This document shows, one piece after another, positions 8,504 through 17,051 of a stretch of DNA of 64,000 nucleotides. Below the pieces are notes generated by a model. It saw nothing but the letters and a program-made list of their open reading frames with translations. It made no database searches and was not told where the DNA came from. Both the position numbers and the translations under genes were made by a program. The stretch's first letter is position 1, and each line of letters begins with the position of its first letter. The stretch covers positions 16,009-80,008 of the forward strand of contig CAYUQT010000045.1 in assembly GCA_964446835.1 (NCBI GenBank), written 5' to 3'. The DNA comes from CAYUQT01 sp964446835. GTDB lineage: Bacteria; Planctomycetota; Phycisphaerae; UBA1845; JAFGLZ01.

Positions 8504-11287
8504 ATGAACATGAACGGCATGAGATGGTTTCCTCTCTATGGCGTGATGCTGACGTGCACTGCTTTCCTGGGCCGGACGGCAGAAGGCGCGGGGATCGTGA
8601 ACGGCGGATTCGAGGAGTGGGGATCGGGCAATTCACCGGCGAGCTGGACGTGGGGTGTCAGCGGTGGGGCTGCAGCGAGCCTTGCACGGGATGAGGAGGT
8701 GCGTCATGGCGGTCGATACTCCGTCCGTCTATCGTCGCAATCGGAGTATGGGGCTCATGTGTATGGCGGCCTGAGTCAGCGGATTGGGGGTCTGAAACCT
8801 CGCACGCGGTACTGCATTCGGGTTTGGACCAAGGGGGCTTCTGTCGGCGTGTGCTGGCTGGGTGGGGGCGTCGGCTGGGAGACGCGGGCGATCTTTCCGG
8901 AGGGCACCTTCGACTGGCAGGTTGTCGAGTGTGCGTTTGAGACCGGGGCCGATGAGACGGCATGGGATTTTCGCCTGAACGTGGACTCGATCACGGAGGC
9001 ACTGTGGATCGACGATGTGACGATCGAGGAGGTCAAGGGCATTCCTGGGGTCGTCGTAGACCCGTCGATCACTCCCGCGGAGATCTCTCGACGACTGGAC
9101 GTCGTGGAGAAGGAACTGCCGGTCGTTGCGGGGCTGCTCAAGACCGCCGGTGAGAAGCGGCTTCCGTTGGATTACCCGAAGCTCAAGCTGGCGGTGGTCG
9201 AGCGGTTCATCGGGTACGGTCGCGAGGACCTGAAACACAATCGCATGGATCGAGCCATTCCCCTTGCAGGTCATATCGAGCGTCTTCTGGGCGAGGCCCG
9301 AACAGAACTGCGTGAGAGTCTCAATGGTCGGCAGGCGCTGCCGGCCGTGCCTCGATATCGTACGGGCAAGATCGATGTGGTGCGGTGGCACTTCGAGGCC
9401 GACACGGAGGTTCCGTCGACGGGACAACGCGAGCGGCGCCCGGTGTTCTTCAACGGCTACGGCCACTTCAATCGCGTCGTCGACGATCTGCCGGTGTTCG
9501 AGTCGTTCGGTGCGAACATCATTCAGATCGAGCAGGGGCCGAGTTCGACCGTCAAGCCCGACTTCGGGGTGGATCTTGGACCGTTCGACGGGTATGTCGG
9601 GCGTGCCTTGAAGGAGGGGGCGGATCACAACGTGGTGGTGGCCGTGCTGGCGTCGCCGCACTACTTCCCGGGATGGGCGTATGAGCGATGGCCGCAGCTC
9701 GGCGGCGTCAACGGGGGGTTCATCAGGTTCGCGATCGACCCGGCGGAGTCGCGGCGGGTGATCGAGACGCATCTTCGAGCCGTGGCCGATCGGGTCAAAT
9801 CTTCACCGGCGCTTCACAGTATCTGTCTGAGCAACGAGCCGGTGTACATCGACAGCCGCAAGGACGCGATGACGCGGCAGATGTGGACGGATTACCTGCG
9901 GCGTCGTCATGGGACGATTGAAGGCCTGAACCGGCGGTACGGTTCGGCGTATGCATCATTTGAGGCGGTGGCGATTCCTGCACCGGATGTTCCCCGTGCG
10001 CCGGCCAGGAACGACGCGGCTGCTCAAGCGGCCTACCGCTCGAAGTTGGCTCTCGTGTATGACTGGGTCCGGTTCAACAATCAGCGATTCAGCGACTGGC
10101 ATCGCTGGATGGGACAGGTCGTTCAAGAGACAGCGCCGGGCCTGTGGGTCCACGCCAAGGTAATGACGACGGTGTGGGATCGTCACGCGATCTTCTACGG
10201 GACGGACCCGGAGCAGTTCAGTCGGATCAGCAGTCTGAACGGCAACGATTCATACAGCATGTACGATCACAATCTCAACAGTTCGTATGCGGGCAAGTGC
10301 TTCAATCAGGCGATGTTCTACGATCTTCAGGCTTCGATGAGAACGGCGCCGGTGGTCAATACGGAAGACCATCTGATTGTGGATCGTGACCTTCTGCCGA
10401 TTCCCCCGGAGCACACGTACAGTGTCCTGTGGCAGGCGGCGATCCATCGGCTCGGCGCTTCGACGGTGTGGGTGTGGGAACGGACCTACGACCTCAAGAG
10501 TGATTTTGAGGGCAGCATTCTTCACCGGCCCGGGAACGTCGAGGCGGCCGGACGGGCCCACCTGGACCTGATGCGGTTGAGTCGGGAGGTCGTGGCTATT
10601 CAGGAATCGCCTCGTCCCGTGGGCTTGCTCTTCAGTCTCACATCGATCATCCATGCTCCAGAGTACCTGGGGACGATTCAGAAGGTGTATGAGGCACTGA
10701 GCATGAGCGGGTGGTGTCCGCGATTCGTCAGTGAGGATCAGGTGGCCGCCGGGCAGTGGGACGGGGTGAAGCTTCTGATCGTTCCGCGGGCGGTGAACGT
10801 GCCTGTTTCGGTGCGTGAGGGGGTCCGTCGTTTCGGTGCTGCGGGTGGAAAAGTTGTCCTGATCGGCAGGGATTGTCTGAGTATGGATGAGTACGGTCAA
10901 CCCCTGGCGGAATCCGGTGCTGTGACGGCAACGCGTCCATCGGTGTGTCCGATACAAGCTGCCTGTCTGGAGCCGATGGCCAGAGCCGAGACCACGGCCT
11001 CGTTCCGGGATCGCCTGCTACCGCAGGTAGAGGCAGCGTGTCTTCGCCTGCCGGCTACCTTGACGGATGCGAGCGGGAAAGCGGTCTTCGGTGTCGAGTG
11101 GCAGAGCGTTCAGGAGGGCGGTCGGATCCTGGTGAACGTGATGAACTGGACTCGCAAGCCCGTGGAGTGTCAGGTGCGCATCAATGGCAAGCCGGCGGAG
11201 GCGGTGTTCGATCTGATCGCGCGTCAGAAGACGGCATCGAGGATCAAAGCAGGTTCCCTGGTGCCGATGATGCTGGAGGTTCGCTAG
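8504..11287 (+). CDS. Secreted GH42-like (clan GH-A) glycosidase
   Basis: Probably a retaining beta-galactosidase-type enzyme acting outside the cytoplasm. The start at 8504 (MNMNGMRWF) has GGGGA nine bases upstream; ATG 8498 and TTG 8486 are in-frame alternatives. Of 927 residues, about 1-25 are a signal peptide, 26-185 a galactose-binding-like beta-sandwich (IVNGGFEEWGSG, ending LWIDDVTIEEV), and about 285-680 the TIM barrel. The acid/base is read from CLSNEP (Glu near 444) and the nucleophile from VVNTEDH (Glu near 621), the spacing expected of clan GH-A. A Rossmann-like segment (about 690-830, KLLIVPRAVNVPV and GGKVVLIGRD) corresponds to the GH42 trimerisation domain, and a small C-terminal beta domain ends the protein. 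The substrate is not readable from sequence. Confidence 0.82.
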   Translation: MNMNGMRWFPLYGVMLTCTAFLGRTAEGAGIVNGGFEEWGSGNSPASWTWGVSGGAAASLARDEEVRHGGRYSVRLSSQSEYGAHVYGGLSQRIGGLKPRTRYCIRVWTKGASVGVCWLGGGVGWETRAIFPEGTFDWQVVECAFETGADETAWDFRLNVDSITEALWIDDVTIEEVKGIPGVVVDPSITPAEISRRLDVVEKELPVVAGLLKTAGEKRLPLDYPKLKLAVVERFIGYGREDLKHNRMDRAIPLAGHIERLLGEARTELRESLNGRQALPAVPRYRTGKIDVVRWHFEADTEVPSTGQRERRPVFFNGYGHFNRVVDDLPVFESFGANIIQIEQGPSSTVKPDFGVDLGPFDGYVGRALKEGADHNVVVAVLASPHYFPGWAYERWPQLGGVNGGFIRFAIDPAESRRVIETHLRAVADRVKSSPALHSICLSNEPVYIDSRKDAMTRQMWTDYLRRRHGTIEGLNRRYGSAYASFEAVAIPAPDVPRAPARNDAAAQAAYRSKLALVYDWVRFNNQRFSDWHRWMGQVVQETAPGLWVHAKVMTTVWDRHAIFYGTDPEQFSRISSLNGNDSYSMYDHNLNSSYAGKCFNQAMFYDLQASMRTAPVVNTEDHLIVDRDLLPIPPEHTYSVLWQAAIHRLGASTVWVWERTYDLKSDFEGSILHRPGNVEAAGRAHLDLMRLSREVVAIQESPRPVGLLFSLTSIIHAPEYLGTIQKVYEALSMSGWCPRFVSEDQVAAGQWDGVKLLIVPRAVNVPVSVREGVRRFGAAGGKVVLIGRDCLSMDEYGQPLAESGAVTATRPSVCPIQAACLEPMARAETTASFRDRLLPQVEAACLRLPATLTDASGKAVFGVEWQSVQEGGRILVNVMNWTRKPVECQVRINGKPAEAVFDLIARQKTASRIKAGSLVPMMLEVR

Positions 11288-11337
11288 GTGTGAGCGGGAG
11301 GCGCAGCCAGACTGGCTCTCAGGTCGGGGGGCAGGGC

Positions 11338-12321
11338 GTGATATATCCACTGATTTTCCATCCGATCCTTCAGCCAAGGATATGGGGGGGCAGGAGTCTG
11401 GAGCGATTGTTCGGTCGCCAGATTCCTGAAGGGGAGAAGATCGGGGAATTCTGGGAGGTCAGCGATCTGCCGGAAGGTGTGTCGCGTGTGGCGGTAGGTC
11501 CCATGGCCGGCCGCACGTTGAACGAGGTCGTTGCCGATTGGGGCCGGCGTCTGACCGGCGATGCACCACTTGTGGACCATCGCTTTCCGTTGCTGATCAA
11601 GCTACTGGACGCGTGTGAGGCGCTGAGCGTTCAGGTTCATCCGGACGAGGAAGCCTGTCGTATTATCGGCGGCAGTGCCAGAGTGAAGCACGAGGCCTGG
11701 TATATTGTGGAGGCCCGCCAGGACGCGGCGATCTACGCGGGCTTCCGGCCAGGGATAACCCGCGAGAGGTTCGTGGAAGCAGCGGCCGATGGCCGAGTGG
11801 CGGATACACTGGAGAAGATTCCGGTCCGCACCGGTGACGTCTTCTATGTGCCCAGCGGGACGGTTCATGCCCTGGGGGCCGGGATTGTGGTTGCCGAGGT
11901 ACAGACGCCGTCGGACACAACGTACCGCGTGTTCGACTGGAATCGGGTCGACCGATCGGGCCGACCTCGCGACCTGCACATGGAAGAGGCACTGAAGTCG
12001 ATGCGATATGTAGCGCTGCCGGAGGCCCAGAAACCCGTGCACCATGCGGATGCCTGGTCGACACGGACTCGTCTTGTGACCTGTCCGCGATTCGCGATCG
12101 ACCGAGTTCGTGTGGTGGAGGGCTTCGAGGGAAGGTTGGGGGAGGGTATGATGTCCATCTGGATCGTTCTGGCGGGCAGAGGCCGCCTGACGACCCGCGG
12201 CTTGCCGGAACCCATCTTGTTCTCGGCAGGGGAGAGTGTGGTGATTCCGGCGGAGCCGGACGAAACGGTCTTGTCCGTCGGGGAGGACTGTCTCTGGCTA
12301 CAGGTGACCATTCCGGTGTGA
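11338..12321 (+). CDS. manA: Mannose-6-phosphate isomerase, class I
   Basis: Zinc-dependent cupin enzyme that interconverts mannose 6-phosphate and fructose 6-phosphate. The GTG at 11338 begins VIYPLIFHPILQPRIWGG, the conserved N-terminus of the family; the upstream open frame has no similar sequence. Metal ligands are visible in ALSVQVHPDEE (Gln and His), KHEAWYI (Glu) and SGTVHALG (His). The 327 residues match short bacterial type I enzymes lacking the long C-terminal domain. The gene begins 50 bases after the GH42-like gene and its stop overlaps the kinase start in a GTGA arrangement, so the three may form one transcript. It could channel mannose released by the mannosidase near 58 kb, although that gene is unlinked. 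Confidence 0.93.
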   Translation: MIYPLIFHPILQPRIWGGRSLERLFGRQIPEGEKIGEFWEVSDLPEGVSRVAVGPMAGRTLNEVVADWGRRLTGDAPLVDHRFPLLIKLLDACEALSVQVHPDEEACRIIGGSARVKHEAWYIVEARQDAAIYAGFRPGITRERFVEAAADGRVADTLEKIPVRTGDVFYVPSGTVHALGAGIVVAEVQTPSDTTYRVFDWNRVDRSGRPRDLHMEEALKSMRYVALPEAQKPVHHADAWSTRTRLVTCPRFAIDRVRVVEGFEGRLGEGMMSIWIVLAGRGRLTTRGLPEPILFSAGESVVIPAEPDETVLSVGEDCLWLQVTIPV

Positions 12322-13412
12322 ACCCTTCACCGCAAGCCGACACATTGATCGGTCAGCGGTTGGCCGGCTATCGGCTCACGGGTCTATTGGGTCGCAGCAA
12401 CGTGAGTTCGGTCTATAGGGCGGAAGACGTCCTGTTGGGCCGGCCGGTGGCGGTGAAAGTGCTGCCGGGCTGGATGGTTGCATCGGACAGCCAGCGCGTG
12501 GAGCAATTCCTTCGTGAGGCGCGTTCGGCGGCGCAATTGCAGCATCCGCATGTCGTGACGATCTACCAGGTAGGGCAGCAGGGCGAGCATTACTTCGTGG
12601 CGATGGAGTACATGGGCGGCGGGTCTCTGCAAGACCTGTTGAACCAGGGGCAGCGGCTCTCACCGCAGGCGGCCGCAACCGTGATTCGTCAGGCGGTTCG
12701 TGGGCTGGCAGCGGCCCATCGAGTGGGGATCATCCATCGGGATGTCAAACCATCGAATCTGCTGATGACAGAGGATGGGATTGTCAAGGTGGCGGATTTT
12801 GGTCTGGCCGGCAGAATGGAGGTTGCTGCCGAGGGTGGATTGGCCACGGTGGTAGAGGGGACACCCAGGTACATCGCACCGGAATTGTGTTTGGGCCACG
12901 CGCCGTCACCGGCGAGCGACATCTATGCGTTAGGCATGACATGGTACGCGATGCTTACGGGGTCGGCAGCCTTCTCGGGAAAGGACAGCAGCGAGATTTT
13001 TCGAAAGCATGTTCGGGCTCCGGTACCGGACGTCACTCAGATTCGCCCGGACGTGCCGCCCACGCACACGAGCCTGATCACGCAGTGTCTGTCCAAGCTG
13101 CCGGAAGACCGCTTCGAGTCGGCCGCTCATCTTTTGACTGGGCTGGACCTGGTTCTGGGGACGTCGTCGCCGATCGATGGTGCATCGGCCGCCATGGTGG
13201 AGGCAGCCTCGCTGCGCGATCTGGTGTTGGCGTCGAAGGCGGCTGCCCATGACGTGGATCTGACCTCGGCGGCTCAAACCCGCGCTTCGGCGGCTGCAGA
13301 GCAGAGAATCAGTCCCCCGTCCATCGTGATACCGGTAGGGGCGTGGCTGGCGTTGGGCCTGGTACTCCTTCTGGCGATCATCATCCTTTGGAGAGTGCTG
13401 ACCTCCGGCTAG
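12318..13412 (+). CDS. Ser/Thr protein kinase (Hanks type) with C-terminal membrane anchor
   Basis: Eukaryotic-like protein kinase of 364 residues. The glycine loop (GLLGRSNVSSVY), catalytic Lys in VAVKVL, HRDVKPSN catalytic loop, DFGLAG and GTPRYIAPE activation segment are all present, so it should be active. A linker of about 60 residues leads to one hydrophobic segment near the C-terminus (VGAWLALGLVLLLAIIILW), placing the kinase domain in the cytoplasm with only a few residues beyond the membrane. There is therefore no PASTA or other external sensor. The GTG start overlaps the manA stop (GTGA), implying translational coupling to a sugar isomerase, which is unusual. No partner phosphatase is adjacent; the PP2C-type phosphatase at 37.5 kb is unlinked. 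Planctomycetes commonly carry many such kinases. Confidence 0.92.
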   Translation: MNPSPQADTLIGQRLAGYRLTGLLGRSNVSSVYRAEDVLLGRPVAVKVLPGWMVASDSQRVEQFLREARSAAQLQHPHVVTIYQVGQQGEHYFVAMEYMGGGSLQDLLNQGQRLSPQAAATVIRQAVRGLAAAHRVGIIHRDVKPSNLLMTEDGIVKVADFGLAGRMEVAAEGGLATVVEGTPRYIAPELCLGHAPSPASDIYALGMTWYAMLTGSAAFSGKDSSEIFRKHVRAPVPDVTQIRPDVPPTHTSLITQCLSKLPEDRFESAAHLLTGLDLVLGTSSPIDGASAAMVEAASLRDLVLASKAAAHDVDLTSAAQTRASAAAEQRISPPSIVIPVGAWLALGLVLLLAIIILWRVLTSG

Positions 13413-13420
13413 GGGATGGC

Positions 13421-15121
13421 ATGGGTGTAGACATCGTTGTGATGATGGTTCAGTGGGTGTTCTGTGCGGCGCTCATGCCGGGGGATCTGGGACCAGGACA
13501 TTTGGCGCTGGTGTTCAATCGGAACAGTCAGGCCTCCGGCGAATTGGCACTCCACTACGCCAAGGTTCGGGGGATTCCGACAAACCGTCTGCTGGGATTG
13601 GACTTGCCGCTGGTCGAGACACTACCGCGCGATCAGTATGAACCCGAGGTGGCCGGGCCGATTCGCCAGTGGCTGACATCTCGAAGGCTTTGCGAGAAGG
13701 TGGCGTGTCTCGTGTCGTTCTACGATGTTCCGATTCGCGTGTCGGGGCTGGTGGTGACACCCGAGATGCGGCAGCATTCGTCTCGTATTGAGGCGAGGCG
13801 TTTGGCCGTGATCCAGGAAATCCGCAGGGTGATCCGAGATGTGGACGGTATCGCAGAGCCCTCTCCGACATCGGCGCCGAGCACGACGGGAACCACTACC
13901 CGCTCGACCGAGCGTATTGACGTGATGGCAAAGGACTACCGGGCCTCGGTGGATCGTGCATTGAGGCGAGCGTCATTCATTCGGGATCCACAGGATGCGG
14001 TCATCGCACGACGGCAGCTTATGGCGTTCATGGAGCGGGCCGAGGGGGTGAGCGGCATCCTTCCGCGATTGCGGCCCACAGGGCCTCCGAATGACCCGCT
14101 GGGACAGGTGCAGCTCGACAAGCTTCGGGTTGCGGTTCGGGAGGCACAGTCGAAGATCAACTCGCTCCTGAAGTCGAAGCCGTTGGCACCAGAGCGAGAT
14201 GAGGCCCGCCAGTTGATTGAGCGATACGGAGGGTTGTTCGGCCTGTTGTCTCATCTGGACGAAGAGGTCCAGAGGCTGCAGGGCACCGAGACTTCGGCCT
14301 CACTGGACAGCGAGCTTTCGACCCTCTGGTCCCAGCCCGCGGGGCTCTACCGCTGGAAGATCAACACGCTCAATGTACGTGAAGGAGCCAATACGGCCCT
14401 GCGTGCGGCTCTGGGGGAGGCCGAGTGGGCTTCTCCGATCATGATGGTCGGACGATTGGACGGCCCGAGCCCTCGTGTCGTTCGACGGATGATCGACGAC
14501 GCGCTGGATGCAGAGAAGACCGGCTTGAAAGGGCATGCCTACTTCGACGCACGCGGGCTGCCCAAGGGCAATCAACCGGGCAGCTATGAGTTGTACGACG
14601 AGAATATCCGCTCGCTGGCGGCTTTGGTGCTGAACAAGACGAATCTTCGGGCCGTATTGGACAACCGCCCGGAGATATTCGACATAGGGGCCTGTCCGGA
14701 CACGGCCATCTACTGTGGATGGTATCGGGTGGGGCGCTATCAGGACAGCTTTCGTTTCGTTCGCGGTGCCGTGGCCCTGCACATCGCCAGCAACGAGGCG
14801 ATAAGCCTTCGGGATCCGCAGCAGAAGTACTGGTGCAAGGAGTTGCTGGACCATGGGGCGGCCGCAACCATGGGACCGGTGGATGAGCCGTATCTGATGG
14901 CCTTTCCCTCGCCTCGCGACTTCTTTGGGCTGTTGCTGACAGGCAGATTCTCGCTCGTGGAGTGCTACTACCTGACGAACCCGTACAACTCGTGGAAGAT
15001 GCTATTGCTAGGCGACCCGTTGTATCGGCCGTTTGCTGCGGCACCGCAATTGAAATTGACGGATGTCTTTCCACCCGAGCTTCCGCTATCGCCGATTCCG
15101 CTCTCTCAGCCCGCGGAATGA
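13421..15121 (+). CDS. TIGR03790-family protein, exported, function unknown
   Basis: The start at 13421 follows AGGGG and the kinase stop by eight bases. The 566-residue protein begins with a hydrophobic segment (IVVMMVQWVFCAALM). It then shows the recognisable TIGR03790 pattern: HLALVFNRNSQASGELALHY, the RGIPTNRLLGLDLP motif, ASPIMMVGRLDGP in the middle, and near the end VECYYLTNPYNSWKMLLLGDPLYRPF. The family is widespread in planctomycetes and some deltaproteobacteria but has no assigned biochemical role as far as I know. The C-terminal layout recalls caspase/gingipain-like surface proteins, a weak impression. A central stretch (about 130-320) is helical and charged and looks like a lineage-specific insertion. 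Co-transcription with manA and the kinase is likely from spacing. Confidence 0.78.
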   Translation: MGVDIVVMMVQWVFCAALMPGDLGPGHLALVFNRNSQASGELALHYAKVRGIPTNRLLGLDLPLVETLPRDQYEPEVAGPIRQWLTSRRLCEKVACLVSFYDVPIRVSGLVVTPEMRQHSSRIEARRLAVIQEIRRVIRDVDGIAEPSPTSAPSTTGTTTRSTERIDVMAKDYRASVDRALRRASFIRDPQDAVIARRQLMAFMERAEGVSGILPRLRPTGPPNDPLGQVQLDKLRVAVREAQSKINSLLKSKPLAPERDEARQLIERYGGLFGLLSHLDEEVQRLQGTETSASLDSELSTLWSQPAGLYRWKINTLNVREGANTALRAALGEAEWASPIMMVGRLDGPSPRVVRRMIDDALDAEKTGLKGHAYFDARGLPKGNQPGSYELYDENIRSLAALVLNKTNLRAVLDNRPEIFDIGACPDTAIYCGWYRVGRYQDSFRFVRGAVALHIASNEAISLRDPQQKYWCKELLDHGAAATMGPVDEPYLMAFPSPRDFFGLLLTGRFSLVECYYLTNPYNSWKMLLLGDPLYRPFAAAPQLKLTDVFPPELPLSPIPLSQPAE

Positions 15122-15224
15122 GGCGTGTTGGATGAGTGTGTCGGGAAGTGACAGGGTGTCGAGTGGCGTGGGAAGACGAGAGATGTGAAGGTATTTCCAG
15201 TGTTGTGAAGATTGGGAGATCCAC

Positions 15225-16181
15225 ATGAGAGGTAGAGCAGGATGGACATTGGCAGGTCTCTGTGCCATCGCGAGTTGTGCGATTCCGAGCGTCGTCCACG
15301 CGCAGGTCGGCGACGATGTTACCTGTGACAAGATCGAGAACGTGCCGTATGGCAAGTGGAAGGACAGGGACGTCACGATGGACGTTCTGACTCCGACAGG
15401 TTCAAAGCTGGGCCGAGGGATTGTCTTGGTGGCCAGCGGCAGCTTCAAGAGTCACAAGGAGGACTACAGCAAGGGGCTGTCCGGGTGGGGCGGCGAGTTA
15501 CTGAAGGGCAAGTACACCATCTTCATCGTCTACCATCCGAACTTCGACGAGGGGGCGTATATTCCCGATATGGTCAAGTCGATTGACCGTGGGGTTCGGT
15601 TTGTTCGGCTTCATGCCAAGGAGTACGGCATCGATCCGGACCACATCGGGCTGACCAGTGGGTCGAGCGGCGGACACTTGGCCTTGATGGTCGGTCTGCG
15701 GGGCGATGATGGTGTGAAGGGGTCGGAGGATCCGGTGATGAAGACGTCGAACCGGGTTCAGGCCTTGGTGGCATGGTATGCGCCGTCGGATTTCCTGAAT
15801 TGGATGACGGAGAACAGTTGGGTTCGTGGCGAGGGGCCGCCGGTGAAGACCGTGACGGAGTACATGGGCGTGCCGGCGGGCGAGGGGCTCACGCGGGTTC
15901 TGAAGGAGATGTCGCCCATCGCCTACGTGACGCCGGATGACCCGCCCACATTACTATTGCACGCGACCGGCGACCCGGTGGTTCCGATCTTCCAGTCGTT
16001 CCGTTTGGAGGCCGCCCTGAACAAGGCCGGTGTGCCCAATTTCCTGATCATCCATGACGGATTGGGCCACAACCGCGGCAAGGCGATGTTCAAGGAGTAT
16101 GATCCTGTCCGGAGCTGGTTCCGGAAGTATCTGTGTGCCGGTAAGGGGTCGACTACCGACGAGGCTCGAAACGAGCGGTGA
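15225..16181 (+). CDS. Secreted alpha/beta-hydrolase (esterase/lipase-like)
   Basis: A 318-residue exported serine hydrolase. The signal peptide MRGRAGWTLAGLCAIASCA ends near VHAQ. The nucleophile elbow is TSGSSGGHLAL (G-S-S-G-G), the acid is probably the Asp of LLLHATGDPVVPI, and the base is the His of GLGHNRG near the C-terminus. This set fits the BD-FAE/acetyl-esterase-like group, which removes acetyl or feruloyl groups from polysaccharides. The protein sits among glycosidases, so a carbohydrate de-esterase is plausible but unproven. The start is supported by GGGAG seven bases upstream. A TGTC-N7-GACA inverted repeat (15139-15153) lies in the 103-base gap before it. Confidence 0.82.
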   Translation: MRGRAGWTLAGLCAIASCAIPSVVHAQVGDDVTCDKIENVPYGKWKDRDVTMDVLTPTGSKLGRGIVLVASGSFKSHKEDYSKGLSGWGGELLKGKYTIFIVYHPNFDEGAYIPDMVKSIDRGVRFVRLHAKEYGIDPDHIGLTSGSSGGHLALMVGLRGDDGVKGSEDPVMKTSNRVQALVAWYAPSDFLNWMTENSWVRGEGPPVKTVTEYMGVPAGEGLTRVLKEMSPIAYVTPDDPPTLLLHATGDPVVPIFQSFRLEAALNKAGVPNFLIIHDGLGHNRGKAMFKEYDPVRSWFRKYLCAGKGSTTDEARNER

Positions 16182-16194
16182 ACTACTTTTGGGC

Positions 16195-16223
16195 TTGATG
16201 TACTTAGGTAACAATCGTATGAT
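16195..16223 (+). promoter_or_regulatory. Sigma-70-type promoter of the receiver-XRE regulator
   Basis: TTGATG (16195-16200) and TATGAT (16218-16223) have the ideal 17-base spacer. Transcription would begin about 16230, giving a leader of about 134 bases. Confidence 0.6.
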
Positions 16224-16229
16224 CAATGT

Positions 16230-16255
16230 CCGTCAGGAGGTCGATCTACTGACGG
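16230..16255 (+). promoter_or_regulatory. Inverted repeat at the predicted transcription start
   Basis: CCGTCAG and CTGACGG (7 bp each) are separated by 12 bases and sit exactly where the preceding promoter should initiate. It could be an operator, perhaps for the regulator encoded downstream, or a 5' hairpin. No direct evidence distinguishes these. Confidence 0.35.
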
Positions 16256-16363
16256 GTACATTTCCAAAGGCTTGGCGTAGCTGCTTGAAGAGTCGTCGCT
16301 GGCGGCCGGTTCAGACAGTTGGCTTCACATCTTAATGCCCCCTGCTGGGCGGGAGAGCGGAAC

Positions 16364-16969
16364 ATGCGGCCTCATCATCACGTCAAGATCATGGTGGTGG
16401 ATGACGACGAGTCCGTGCGGCGCACGGTTCGCCTGATCCTGGAAAGCAACAACTACACCGTAGACACGTTCGGAGAGCCGGAGTTGGCACTGAAGGAGGC
16501 AGAGAACGTCGCCTATGACATCGCCTTGGTGGACATCAAGATGCCGACGATGGGCGGCGTGGAATTCGTGCAGAAGCTCCGCGAGGTGGACCGCCGCGTC
16601 AGCCCGATCATGATGACAGCATATCCAGATATTTCGACTGCGGCCGCAGCCATGCGACGCGGCAGTTGTGACTACATCACCAAGCCATTCCGCCAGGAGC
16701 AGCTCCTGGAAGCGGTTCAGCATCTGGCTCGGGAAAAAGGGCTGATCTATACGTCCGAAGAAGACCTGAACCGGTTGATAGGCCAGCGGATTCGTCAGGA
16801 ACGCCTTCGGCAGAATCTGACGTTGCGTCAGCTCAGCCAACGAACCGAGCTGACCACCAGCCAGTTGTCTCAGGTCGAGTTGGGCAAGAATGCGGCCTCT
16901 CTCTGGTCATTGGCCAAGATCAGCGGCGCCTTGGGTGTGCAACTGGCCGAGATGCTGCGCGGGGTATGA
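16364..16969 (+). CDS. Response regulator: receiver domain fused to XRE-type HTH
   Basis: A 201-residue two-domain regulator. The receiver (about 7-122) has the acidic DDD cluster at 13-15, phospho-acceptor Asp57 in LVDIKMP, MMTAYPD, and the Lys of YITKPF. The C-terminal domain (about 140-198) is a lambda-repressor-type HTH: IGQRIRQERLRQNLTLRQLS, SQLSQVELGKNAASLWSLAK. The start at 16364 has GGGAGAG upstream; longer in-frame starts lack one. Most response regulators carry OmpR, NarL or NtrC output domains, so receiver-XRE is uncommon. No histidine kinase is adjacent, making it an orphan regulator. Its promoter and an inverted repeat lie about 140 bases upstream. Target genes are unknown. Confidence 0.9.
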   Translation: MRPHHHVKIMVVDDDESVRRTVRLILESNNYTVDTFGEPELALKEAENVAYDIALVDIKMPTMGGVEFVQKLREVDRRVSPIMMTAYPDISTAAAAMRRGSCDYITKPFRQEQLLEAVQHLAREKGLIYTSEEDLNRLIGQRIRQERLRQNLTLRQLSQRTELTTSQLSQVELGKNAASLWSLAKISGALGVQLAEMLRGV

Positions 16970-17051
16970 CAGGCCCACGCAGCCGCACTATGTGGGTCGC
17001 ACCTTGGGACCGCGATCAGCGTTCTCGGTTATGCAGACGACTTCGGACGCG

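Noticed and set aside
16281..16363. tRNA or other structured RNA genes in the intergenic spaces
   Set aside because: Inspecting gaps for a T-loop GTTCGA plus CCA-type acceptor pairing showed no complete cloverleaf anywhere in the window.
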